The notes beneath the pieces were generated by a model. That model saw only the letters and a list, made by a program, of their open reading frames with translations. It made no database searches and was not told where the DNA came from. A stretch of DNA of 64,000 bases, taken from NCBI RefSeq assembly GCF_963576545.1, contig NW_026870594.1, positions 124,001 through 188,000 on the forward strand, given 5' to 3'. This document shows, one piece after another, positions 36,546 through 48,898 of this stretch. Source of the DNA: Limanda limanda (taxonomy: Eukaryota > Chordata > Actinopteri > Pleuronectiformes > Pleuronectidae). A program made the position numbers and the translations under genes. Position 1 is the first letter of the stretch. Every line of letters begins with the position of its first letter.

Positions 36546-36714
36546 GAAGGTCGGAGAGACTTGCAAGTAGGCTCTACCCCCACTAAATGGGGTAGCGCGC
36601 ATCGATCGGTACCATCCTTGAGCTTCTCCGACTTTCGGAAGGGTTAGGGTTAGGGTTAGGGTTAGGGATGAAAGCACATAGGAGAAAGAGATATTCTTGA
36701 ATAACTTTTTTTGT
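36546..36714 (+). repeat. Long A monomer (169 bp, four TTAGGG)
   Basis: This is the only A in the window with four TTAGGG after the leading GGG (five G-tracts). The corresponding monomers in the related copies (28526 and 42960) have three, so the extra unit was gained after the duplications. The rest of the monomer is ordinary. It shows that block length changes by whole telomere units. Confidence 0.95.
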
Positions 36715-39700
36715 GAAGGTCGGAGAGACTTGCAAGTAGGCTCTGCCCCCACTAAATGGGGTAGCGCGCATCGATCGGTACCATCCTTGAGCTTCTCCGA
36801 CTTTCGGAAGGGTTAGGGTTAGGGTTAGGGATGAAAGCACATAGGAGAAAGAGATATTCTTGAATAACTTTTTTTGTGAAGGTCGGAGAGACTTGGAAAG
36901 TGGTTGCATCTGGACTAATTTGGGTCCTGCGGATCGATTGGTACCATCCCCGAGCTTGTACGACCTTCGGAAGAGGTCGACCGACGAAATTCCCCCAAAT
37001 CTGAGGAGATATTCTTGAATAACTTTTTTTGTGAAGGTCTGAGAGACTTGCAAGTAGGCTCTACCCCCACTAAATGGGGTAGCGCGCATCGATCGGTACC
37101 ATCTTTGAGCTTCTCCGACTTTCGGAAGGGTTAGGGTTAGGGATGAAAGCACATAGGAGAAAGAGATATTCTTGAATAACTTTTTTTGTGAAGGTCGGAG
37201 AGACTTGCAAGTAGGCTCTACTCCCACTAAATGGGGTAGCGCGCATCGATCGGTACCATCCTTGAGCTTCTCCGACTTTCGGAAGGGTTAGGGTTAGGGT
37301 TAGGGATGAAAGCACATAGGAGAAAGAGATATTCTTGAATAACTTTTTTTGTGAAGGTCGGAGAGACTTGGAAAGTGGTTGCATCTGGACTAATTTGGGT
37401 CCTGCAGATCGATTGGTACCATCCCCGAGCTTGTACGACCTTCGGAAGAGGTCGACCGACGAAATTCCCCCAAATCTGAGGAGATATTCTTGAATTACTT
37501 TTTTTGTGAAGGTCGGAGAGACTTGCAAGTAGGCTCTACCCCCACTAAATGGGGTTGCGCGCATCGATCGGTACCATCCTTGAGCTTCTCCGACTTTCGG
37601 AAGGGTTAGGGTTAGGGTTAGGGATGAAAGCACATAGGAGAAAGAGATATTCTTGAATAACTTTTTTTGTGAAGGTCGGAGAGACTTGCAAGTAGGCTCT
37701 ACCCCCACTAAATGGGGTAGCGCGCATCGATCGGTACCATCCTTGAGCTTCTCCGACTTTCGGAAGGGTTAGGGTTAGGGTTAGGGATGAAAGCACATAG
37801 GAGAAAGAGATATTCTTGAATAACTTTTTTTGTGAAGGTCGGAGAGACTTGCAAGTAGGCTCTGCCCCCACTAAATGGGGTAGCGCGCATCGATCGGTAC
37901 CATCCTTGAGCTTCTCCGACTTTCGGAAGGGTTAGGGTTAGGGTTAGGGATGAAAGCACATAGGAGAAAGAGATATTCTTGAATAACTTTTTTTGTGAAG
38001 GTCGGAGAGACTTGGAAAGTGGTTGCATCTGGACTAATTTGGGTCCTGCGGATCGATTGGTACCATCCCCGAGCTTGTACGACCTTCGGAAGAGGTCGAC
38101 CGACGAAATTCCCCCAAATCTGAGGAGATATTCTTGAATTACTTTTTTTGTGAAGGTCGGAGAGACTTGCAAGTAGGCTCTACCCCCACTAAATGGGGTT
38201 GCGCGCATCGATCGGTACCATCCTTGAGCTTCTCCGACTTTCGGAAGGGTTAGGGTTAGGGTTAGGGATGAAAGCACATAGGAGAAAGAGATATTCTTGA
38301 ATAACTTTTTTTGTGAAGGTCGGAGAGACTTGCAAGTAGGCTCTACCCCCACTAAATGGGGTAGCGCGCATCGATCGGTACCATCCTTGAGCTTCTCCGA
38401 CTTTCGGAAGGGTTAGGGTTAGGGTTAGGGATGAAAGCACATAGGAGAAAGAGATATTCTTGAATAACTTTTTTTGTGAAGGTCGGAGAGACTTGCAAGT
38501 AGGCTCTGCCCCCACTAAATGGGGTAGCGCGCATCGATCGGTCCCATCCTTGAGCTTCTCCGACTTTCGGAAGGGTTAGGGTTAGGGTTAGGGATGAAAG
38601 CACATAGGAGAAAGAGATATTCTTGAATAACTTTTTTTGTGAAGGTCGGAGAGACTTGGAAAGTGGTTGCATCTGGACTAATTTGGGTCCTGCGGATCGA
38701 TTGGTACCATCCCCGAGCTTGTACGACCTTCGGAAGAGGTCGACCGACGAAATTCCCCCAAATCTGAGGAGATATTCTTGAATAACTTTTTTTGTGAAGG
38801 TCTGACAGACTTGCAAGTAGGCTCTACCCCCACTAAATGGGGTAGCGCGCATCGATCTGTACCATCCTTGAGCTTCTCCGACTTTCGGAAGGGTTAGGGT
38901 TAGGGATGAAAGCACATAGGAGAAAGAGATATTCTTGAATAACTTTTTTTGTGAAGGTCGGAGAGACTTGAAAAGTGGTTGCATCTGGACTAATTTGGGT
39001 CCTGCGGATCGATTGGTACCATCCCCGAGCTTGTACGACCTTCGGAAGAGGTCGACCGACGAAATTCCCCCAAATCTGAGGAGATATTCTTGAATAACTT
39101 TTTTTGTGAAGGTCGGAGAGACTTGCAAGTAGGCTCTACCCCCACTAAATGGGGTTGCGCGCATCGATCGGTACCATCCTTGAGCTTCTCCGACTTTCGG
39201 AAGGGTTAGGGTTAGGGTTAGGGATGAAAGCACATAGGAGAAAGAGATATTCTTGAATAACTTTTTTTGTGAAGGTCGGAGAGACTTGCAAGTAGGCTTT
39301 ACCCCCACTAAATGGGGTAGCGCGCATCGATCGGTACCATCCTTGAGCTTCTCCGACTTTCGGAAGGGTTAGGGTTAGGGTTAGGGATGAAAGCACATAG
39401 GAGAAAGAGATATTCTTGAATAACTTTTTTTGTGAAGGTCGGAGAGACTTGAAAAGTGGTTGCATCTGGACTAATTTGGGTCCTGCGGATCGATTGGTAC
39501 CATCCCCGAGCTTGTACGACCTTCGGAAGAGGTCGACCGACGAAATTCCCCCAAATCTGAGGAGATATTCTTGAATTACTTTTTTTGTGAAGGTCGGAGA
39601 GACTTGCAAGTAGGCTCTACCCCCACTAAATGGGGTTGCGCGCATCGATCGGTACCATCCTTGAGCTTCTCCGACTTTCGGAAGGGTTAGGGTTAGGGTT

Positions 39701-42164
39701 AGGGATGAAAGCACATAGGAGAAAGAGATATTCTTGAATAACTTTTTTTGTGAAGGTCGGAGAGACTTGCAAGTAGGCTCTACCCCCACTAAATGTGGTA
39801 GCGCGCATCGATCGGTACCATCCTTGAGCTTCTCCGACTTTCGGAAGGGTTAGGGTTAGGGTTAGGGATGAAAGCACATAGGAGAAAGAGATATTCTTGA
39901 ATAACTTTTTTTGTGAAGGTCGGAGAGACTTGCAAGTAGGCTCTACCCCCACTAAATGGGGTAGCGCGCATCGATCGGTACCATCCTTGAGCTTCTCCGA
40001 CTTTCGGAAGGGTTAGGGTTAGGGTTAGGGATGAAAGCACATAGGAGAAAGAGATATTCTTGAATAACTTTTTTTGTGAAGGTCGGAGAGACTTGCAAGT
40101 AGGCTCTACCCCCACTAAATGGGGTAGCGCGCATCGATCGGTACCATCCTTGAGCTTCTCCGACTTTCGGAAGGGTTAGGGTTAGGGTTAGGGATGAAAG
40201 CACATAGGAGAAAGAGATATTCTTGAATAACTTTTTTTGTGAAGGTCGGAGAGACTTGGAAAGTGGTTGCATCTGGACTAATTTGGGTCCTGCGGATCGA
40301 TTGGTACCATCCCCGAGCTTGTACGACCTTCGGAAGAGGTCGACCGACGAAATTCCCCCAAATCTGAGGAGATATTCTTGAATAACTTTTTTTGTGAAGG
40401 TCGGAGAGACTTGCAAGTAGGCTCTACCCCCACTAAATGGGGTTGCGCGCATCGATCGGTACCATCCTTGAGCTTCTCCGACTTTCGGAAGGGTTAGGGT
40501 TAGGGTTAGGGATGAAAGCACATAGGAGAAAGAGATATTCTTGAATAACTTTTTTTGTGAAGGTCGGAGAGACTTGCAAGTAGGCTCTACCCCCACTAAA
40601 TGGGGTAGCGCGCATCGATCGGTACCATCCTTGAGCTTCTCCGACTTTCGGAAGGGTTAGGGTTAGGGTTAGGGATGAAAGCACATAGGAGAAAGAGATA
40701 TTCTTGAATAACTTTTTTTGTGAAGGTCGGAGAGACTTGGAAAGTGGTTGCATCTGGACTAATTTGTGTCCTGCGGATCGATTGGTACCATCCCCAAGCT
40801 TGTACGACCTTCGGAAGAGGTCGACCGACGAAATTCCCCCAAATCTGAGGAGATATTCTTGAATAACTTTTTTTGTGAAGGTCGGAGAGACTTGCAAGTA
40901 GGCTCTACCCCCACTAAATGGGGTAGCGCGCATCGATCGGTACCATCCTTGAGCTTCTCCGACTTTCGGAAGGGTTAGGGTTAGGGTTAGGGATGAAAGC
41001 ACATAGGAGAAAGAGATATTCTTGAATAACTTTTTTTGTGAAGGTCGGAGAGACTTGCAAGTAGGCTCTACCCCCACTAAATGGGGTAGCGCGCATCGAT
41101 CGGTACCATCCTTGAGCTTCTCCGACTTTCGGAAGGGTTAGGGTTAGGGTTAGGGATGAAAGCACATAGGAGAAAGAGATATTCTTGAATAACTTTTTTT
41201 GTGAAGGTCGGAGAGACTTGGAAAGTGGTTGCATCTGGACTAATTTGGGTCCTGCGGATCGATTGGTACCATCCCCGAGCTTGTACGACCTTCGGAAGAG
41301 GTCGACCGACGAAATTCCCCCAAATCTGAGGAGATATTCTTGAATAACTTTTTTTGTGAAGGTCGGAGAGACTTGCAAGTAGGCTCTACCCCCACTAAAT
41401 GGGGTTGCGCGCATCGATCGGTACCATCCTCGAGCTTCTCCGACTTTCGGAAGGGTTAGGGTTAGGGTTAGGGATGAAAGCACATAGGAGAAAGAGATAT
41501 TCTTGAATAACTTTTTTTGTGAAGGTCGGAGAGACTTGCAAGTAGGCTCTACCCCCACTAAATGGGGTAGCGCGCATCGATCGGTACCATCTTTGAGCTT
41601 CTCCGACTTTCGGAAGGGTTAGGGTTAGGGTTAGGGATGAAAGCACATAGGAGAAAGAGATATTCTTGAATAACTTTTTTTGTGAAGGTCGGAGAGACTT
41701 GCAAGTAGGCTCTACCCCCACTAAATGGGGTAGCGCGCATCGATCGGTACCATCCTTGAGCTTCTCCGACTTTCGGAAGGGTTAGGGTTAGGGTTAGGGA
41801 TGAAAGCACATAGGAGAAAGAGATATTCTTGAATAACTTTTTTTGTGAAGGTCGGAGAGACTTGCAAGTAGGCTCTGCCCCCACTAAATGGGGTAGCGCG
41901 CATCGATCGGTACCATCCTTGAGCTTCTCCGACTTTCGGAAGGGTTAGGGTTAGGGTTAGGGATGAAAGCACATAGGAGAAAGAGATATTCTTGAATAAC
42001 TTTTTTTGTGAAGGTCGGAGAGACTTGGAAAGTGGTTGCATCTGGACTAATTTGGGTCCTGCGGATCGATTGGTACCATCCCCGAGCTTGTACGACCTTC
42101 GGAAGAGGTCGACCGACGAAATTCCCCCAAATCTGAGGAGATATTCTTGAATAACTTTTTTTGT

Positions 42165-42478
42165 GAAGGTCTGAGAGACTTGCAAGTAGGCTCTACCCCC
42201 ACTAAATGGGGTAGCGCGCATCGATCGGTACCATCTTTGAGCTTCTCCGACTTTCGGAAGGGTTAGGGTTAGGGATGAAAGCACATAGGAGAAAGAGATA
42301 TTCTTGAATAACTTTTTTTGTGAAGGTCGGAGAGACTTGCAAGTAGGCTCTACTCCCACTAAATGGGGTAGCGCGCATCGATCGGTACCATCCTTGAGCT
42401 TCTCCGACTTTCGGAAGGGTTAGGGTTAGGGATGAAAGCACATAGGAGAAAGAGATATTCTTGAATAACTTTTTTTGT
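42165..42478 (+). repeat. Two adjacent short A monomers
   Basis: This is the only place where two 157-bp A monomers are neighbours (42165 and 42322). The first carries the CTGAG marker of the main short lineage. The second does not, carries CTACTCCC, and corresponds to a 163-bp A at 34296 in the sister copy. The second is therefore an independent loss of one TTAGGG. Confidence 0.92.
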
Positions 42479-45400
42479 GAAGGTCGGAGAGACTTGGAAA
42501 GTGGTTGCATCTGGACTAATTTGGGTCCTGCGGATCGATTGGTACCATCCCCGAGCTTGTACGACCTTCGGAAGAGGTCGACCGACGAAATTCCCCCAAA
42601 TCTGAGGAGATATTCTTGAATAACTTTTTTTGTGAAGGTCGGAGAGACTTGCAAGTAGGCTCTACCCCCACTAAATGGGGTTGCGCGCATCGATCGGTAC
42701 CATCCTCGAGCTTCTCCGACTTTCGGAAGGGTTAGGGTTAGGGTTAGGGATGAAAGCACATAGGAGAAAGAGATATTCTTGAATAACTTTTTTTGTGAAG
42801 GTCGGAGAGACTTGCAAGTAGGCTCTACCCCCACTAAATGGGGTAGCGCGCATCGATCGGTACCATCTTTGAGCTTCTCCGACTTTCGGAAGGGTTAGGG
42901 TTAGGGTTAGGGATGAAAGCACATAGGAGAAAGAGATATTCTTGAATAACTTTTTTTGTGAAGGTCGGAGAGACTTGCAAGTAGGCTCTACCCCCACTAA
43001 ATGGGGTAGCGCGCATCGATCGGTACTATCCTTGAGCTTCTCCGACTTTCGGAAGGGTTAGGGTTAGGGTTAGGGATGAAAGCACATAGGAGAAAGAGAT
43101 ATTCTTGAATAACTTTTTTTGTGAAGGTCGGAGAGACTTGCAAGTAGGCTCTGCCCCCACTAAATGGGGTAGCGCGCATCGATCGGTACCATCCTTGAGC
43201 TTCTCCGACTTTCGGAAGGGTTAGGGTTAGGGTTAGGGATGAAAGCACATAGGAGAAAGAGATATTCTTGAATAACTTTTTTTGTGAAGGTCGGAGAGAC
43301 TTGGAAAGTGGTTGCATCTGGACTAATTTGGGTCCTGCGGATCGATTGGTACCATCCCCGAGCTTGTACGACCTTCGGAAGAGGTCGACCGACGAAATTC
43401 CCCCAAATCTGAGGAGATATTCTTGAATAACTTTTTTTGTGAAGGTCTGAGAGACTTGCAAGTAGGCTCTACCCCCACTAAATGGGGTAGCGCGCATCGA
43501 TCGGTACCATCTTTGAGCTTCTCCGACTTTCGGAAGGGTTAGGGTTAGGGATGAAAGCACATAGGAGAAAGAGATATTCTTGAATAACTTTTTTTGTGAA
43601 GGTCGGAGAGACTTGCAAGTAGGCTCTACTCCCACTAAATGGGGTAGCGCGCATCGATCGGTACCATCCTTGAGCTTCTCCGACTTTCGGAAGGGTTAGG
43701 GTTAGGGTTAGGGATGAAAGCACATAGGAGAAAGAGATATTCTTGAATAACTTTTTTTGTGAAGGTCGGAGAGACTTGGAAAGTGGTTGCATCTGGACTA
43801 ATTTGGGTCCTGCAGATCGATTGGTACCATCCCCGAGCTTGTACGACCTTCGGAAGAGGTCGACCGACGAAATTCCCCCAAATCTGAGGAGATATTCTTG
43901 AATTACTTTTTTTGTGAAGGTCGGAGAGACTTGCAAGTAGGCTCTACCCCCACTAAATGGGGTTGCGCGCATCGATCGGTACCATCCTTGAGCTTCTCCG
44001 ACTTTCGGAAGGGTTAGGGTTAGGGTTAGGGATGAAAGCACATAGGAGAAAGAGATATTCTTGAATAACTTTTTTTGTGAAGGTCGGAGAGACTTGCAAG
44101 TAGGCTCTACCCCCACTAAATGGGGTAGCGCGCATCGATCGGTACCATCCTTGAGCTTCTCCGACTTTCGGAAGGGTTAGGGTTAGGGTTAGGGATGAAA
44201 GCACATAGGAGAAAGAGATATTCTTGAATAACTTTTTTTGTGAAGGTCGGAGAGACTTGCAAGTAGGCTCTGCCCCCACTAAATGGGGTAGCGCGCATCG
44301 ATCGGTACCATCCTTGAGCTTCTCCGACTTTCGGAAGGGTTAGGGTTAGGGTTAGGGATGAAAGCACATAGGAGAAAGAGATATTCTTGAATAACTTTTT
44401 TTGTGAAGGTCGGAGAGACTTGGAAAGTGGTTGCATCTGGACTAATTTGGGTCCTGCGGATCGATTGGTACCATCCCCGAGCTTGTACGACCTTCGGAAG
44501 AGGTCGACCGACGAAATTCCCCCAAATCTGAGGAGATATTCTTGAATTACTTTTTTTGTGAAGGTCGGAGAGACTTGCAAGTAGGCTCTACCCCCACTAA
44601 ATGGGGTTGCGCGCATCGATCGGTACCATCCTTGAGCTTCTCCGACTTTCGGAAGGGTTAGGGTTAGGGTTAGGGATGAAAGCACATAGGAGAAAGAGAT
44701 ATTCTTGAATAACTTTTTTTGTGAAGGTCGGAGAGACTTGCAAGTAGGCTCTACCCCCACTAAATGGGGTAGCGCGCATCGATCGGTACCATCCTTGAGC
44801 TTCTCCGACTTTCGGAAGGGTTAGGGTTAGGGTTAGGGATGAAAGCACATAGGAGAAAGAGATATTCTTGAATAACTTTTTTTGTGAAGGTCGGAGAGAC
44901 TTGCAAGTAGGCTCTGCCCCCACTAAATGGGGTAGCGCGCATCGATCGGTCCCATCCTTGAGCTTCTCCGACTTTCGGAAGGGTTAGGGTTAGGGTTAGG
45001 GATGAAAGCACATAGGAGAAAGAGATATTCTTGAATAACTTTTTTTGTGAAGGTCGGAGAGACTTGGAAAGTGGTTGCATCTGGACTAATTTGGGTCCTG
45101 CGGATCGATTGGTACCATCCCCGAGCTTGTACGACCTTCGGAAGAGGTCGACCGACGAAATTCCCCCAAATCTGAGGAGATATTCTTGAATAACTTTTTT
45201 TGTGAAGGTCTGACAGACTTGCAAGTAGGCTCTACCCCCACTAAATGGGGTAGCGCGCATCGATCGGTACCATCCTTGAGCTTCTCCGACTTTCGGAAGG
45301 GTTAGGGTTAGGGATGAAAGCACATAGGAGAAAGAGATATTCTTGAATAACTTTTTTTGTGAAGGTCGGAGAGACTTGAAAAGTGGTTGCATCTGGACTA

Positions 45401-45515
45401 ATTTGGGTCCTGCGGATCGATTGGTACCATCCCCGAGCTTGTACGACCTTCGGAAGAGGTCGACCGACGAAATTCCCCCAAATCTGAGGAGATATTCTTG
45501 AATAACTTTTTTTGT

Positions 45516-48500
45516 GAAGGTCGGAGAGACTTGCAAGTAGGCTCTACCCCCACTAAATGGGGTTGCGCGCATCGATCGGTACCATCCTTGAGCTTCTCCG
45601 ACTTTCGGAAGGGTTAGGGTTAGGGTTAGGGATGAAAGCACATAGGAGAAAGAGATATTCTTGAATAACTTTTTTTGTGAAGGTCGGAGAGACTTGCAAG
45701 TAGGCTTTACCCCCACTAAATGGGGTAGCGCGCATCGATCGGTACCATCCTTGAGCTTCTCCGACTTTCGGAAGGGTTAGGGTTAGGGTTAGGGATGAAA
45801 GCACATAGGAGAAAGAGATATTCTTGAATAACTTTTTTTGTGAAGGTCGGAGAGACTTGAAAAGTGGTTGCATCTGGACTAATTTGGGTCCTGCGGATCG
45901 ATTGGTACCATCCCCGAGCTTGTACGACCTTCGGAAGAGGTCGACCGACGAAATTCCCCCAAATCTGAGGAGATATTCTTGAATTACTTTTTTTGTGAAG
46001 GTCGGAGAGACTTGCAAGTAGGCTCTACCCCCACTAAATGGGGTTGCGCGCATCGATCGGTACCATCCTTGAGCTTCTCCGACTTTCGGAAGGGTTAGGG
46101 TTAGGGTTAGGGATGAAAGCACATAGGAGAAAGAGATATTCTTGAATAACTTTTTTTGTGAAGGTCGGAGAGACTTGCAAGTAGGCTCTACCCCCACTAA
46201 ATGTGGTAGCGCGCATCGATCGGTACCATCCTTGAGCTTCTCCGACTTTCGGAAGGGTTAGGGTTAGGGTTAGGGATGAAAGCACATAGGAGAAAGAGAT
46301 ATTCTTGAATAACTTTTTTTGTGAAGGTCGGAGAGACTTGCAAGTAGGCTCTACCCCCACTAAATGGGGTAGCGCGCATCGATCGGTACCATCCTTGAGC
46401 TTCTCCGACTTTCGGAAGGGTTAGGGTTAGGGTTAGGGATGAAAGCACATAGGAGAAAGAGATATTCTTGAATAACTTTTTTTGTGAAGGTCGGAGAGAC
46501 TTGCAAGTAGGCTCTACCCCCACTAAATGGGGTAGCGCGCATCGATCGGTACCATCCTTGAGCTTCTCCGACTTTCGGAAGGGTTAGGGTTAGGGTTAGG
46601 GATGAAAGCACATAGGAGAAAGAGATATTCTTGAATAACTTTTTTTGTGAAGGTCGGAGAGACTTGGAAAGTGGTTGCATCTGGACTAATTTGGGTCCTG
46701 CGGATCGATTGGTACCATCCCCGAGCTTGTACGACCTTCGGAAGAGGTCGACCGACGAAATTCCCCCAAATCTGAGGAGATATTCTTGAATAACTTTTTT
46801 TGTGAAGGTCGGAGAGACTTGCAAGTAGGCTCTACCCCCACTAAATGGGGTTGCGCGCATCGATCGGTACCATCCTTGAGCTTCTCCGACTTTCGGAAGG
46901 GTTAGGGTTAGGGTTAGGGATGAAAGCACATAGGAGAAAGAGATATTCTTGAATAACTTTTTTTGTGAAGGTCGGAGAGACTTGCAAGTAGGCTCTACCC
47001 CCACTAAATGGGGTAGCGCGCATCGATCGGTACCATCCTTGAGCTTCTCCGACTTTCGGAAGGGTTAGGGTTAGGGTTAGGGATGAAAGCACATAGGAGA
47101 AAGAGATATTCTTGAATAACTTTTTTTGTGAAGGTCGGAGAGACTTGGAAAGTGGTTGCATCTGGACTAATTTGGGTCCTGCGGATCGATTGGTACCATC
47201 CCCGAGCTTGTACGACCTTCGGAAGAGGTCGACCGACGAAATTCCCCCAAATCTGAGGAGATATTCTTGAATAACTTTTTTTGTGAAGGTCGGAGAGACT
47301 TGCAAGTAGGCTCTACCCCCACTAAATGGGGTTGCGCGCATCGATCGGTACCATCCTTGAGCTTCTCCGACTTTCGGAAGGGTTAGGGTTAGGGTTAGGG
47401 ATGAAAGCACATAGGAGAAAGAGATATTCTTGAATAACTTTTTTTGTGAAGGTCGGAGAGACTTGCAAGTAGGCTTTACCCCCACTAAATGGGGTAGCGC
47501 GCATCGATCGGTACCATCCTTGAGCTTCTCCGACTTTCGGAAGGGTTAGGGTTAGGGTTAGGGATGAAAGCACATAGGAGAAAGAGATATTCTTGAATAA
47601 CTTTTTTTGTGAAGGTCGGAGAGACTTGAAAAGTGGTTGCATCTGGACTAATTTGGGTCCTGCGGATCGATTGGTACCATCCCCGAGCTTGTACGACCTT
47701 CGGAAGAGGTCGACCGACGAAATTCCCCCAAATCTGAGGAGATATTCTTGAATTACTTTTTTTGTGAAGGTCGGAGAGACTTGCAAGTAGGCTCTACCCC
47801 CACTAAATGGGGTTGCGCGCATCGATCGGTACCATCCTTGAGCTTCTCCGACTTTCGGAAGGGTTAGGGTTAGGGTTAGGGATGAAAGCACATAGGAGAA
47901 AGAGATATTCTTGAATAACTTTTTTTGTGAAGGTCGGAGAGACTTGCAAGTAGGCTCTACCCCCACTAAATGTGGTAGCGCGCATCGATCGGTACCATCC
48001 TTGAGCTTCTCCGACTTTCGGAAGGGTTAGGGTTAGGGTTAGGGATGAAAGCACATAGGAGAAAGAGATATTCTTGAATAACTTTTTTTGTGAAGGTCGG
48101 AGAGACTTGCAAGTAGGCTCTACCCCCACTAAATGGGGTAGCGCGCATCGATCGGTACCATCCTTGAGCTTCTCCGACTTTCGGAAGGGTTAGGGTTAGG
48201 GTTAGGGATGAAAGCACATAGGAGAAAGAGATATTCTTGAATAACTTTTTTTGTGAAGGTCGGAGAGACTTGCAAGTAGGCTCTACCCCCACTAAATGGG
48301 GTAGCGCGCATCGATCGGTACCATCCTTGAGCTTCTCCGACTTTCGGAAGGGTTAGGGTTAGGGTTAGGGATGAAAGCACATAGGAGAAAGAGATATTCT
48401 TGAATAACTTTTTTTGTGAAGGTCGGAGAGACTTGGAAAGTGGTTGCATCTGGACTAATTTGGGTCCTGCGGATCGATTGGTACCATCCCCGAGCTTGTA

Positions 48501-48898
48501 CGACCTTCGGAAGAGGTCGACCGACGAAATTCCCCCAAATCTGAGGAGATATTCTTGAATAACTTTTTTTGTGAAGGTCGGAGAGACTTGCAAGTAGGCT
48601 CTACCCCCACTAAATGGGGTTGCGCGCATCGATCGGTACCATCCTTGAGCTTCTCCGACTTTCGGAAGGGTTAGGGTTAGGGTTAGGGATGAAAGCACAT
48701 AGGAGAAAGAGATATTCTTGAATAACTTTTTTTGTGAAGGTCGGAGAGACTTGCAAGTAGGCTCTACCCCCACTAAATGGGGTAGCGCGCATCGATCGGT
48801 ACCATCCTTGAGCTTCTCCGACTTTCGGAAGGGTTAGGGTTAGGGTTAGGGATGAAAGCACATAGGAGAAAGAGATATTCTTGAATAACTTTTTTTGT
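45516..48898 (+). repeat. Tandem duplication, period 1,769 bp
   Basis: 45516-47129 matches 47285-48898 (1,614 bp). Shared markers are the CTTTACC A (45679, 47448), GAAAAG B (45842, 47611) and GTGGTAG A (46160, 47929). After 48898 the sequence switches to resemble 40722 onward (GTGTCC and CCCAAGC B at 48899), so the right junction is a mosaic breakpoint between two copies of the same larger family. Confidence 0.85.

Larger units (their letters stand above)
35739..42478 (+). repeat. 6,740-bp segmental duplication, copy 2
   Basis: This is the second copy of 27719-34458, of equal total length because a +6-bp telomere block (36546) and a -6-bp block (42322) cancel. A private substitution is GATCTGTACC in A 38796. 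Its right-hand part (from 36065) was copied again to the right, so this segment took part in at least two rounds of amplification. Confidence 0.87.
36065..47129 (+). repeat. Tandem duplication, period 6,414 bp
   Basis: 36065-40721 matches 42479-47129, with a 6-bp difference from the long A at 36546. Shared markers are TCCTCGAG A (36220, 42634), short A (37033, 43441), CTACTCCC A (37190, 43598), CAGATC B (37353, 43761), GGTCCCATCC A (38478, 44886), GGTCTGACAG short A (38796, 45204), CTTTACC A (39271, 45679), and GTGGTAG A (39752, 46160). The match ends before B 40722, whose GTGTCC and CCCAAGC are absent from B 47130. Confidence 0.87.
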
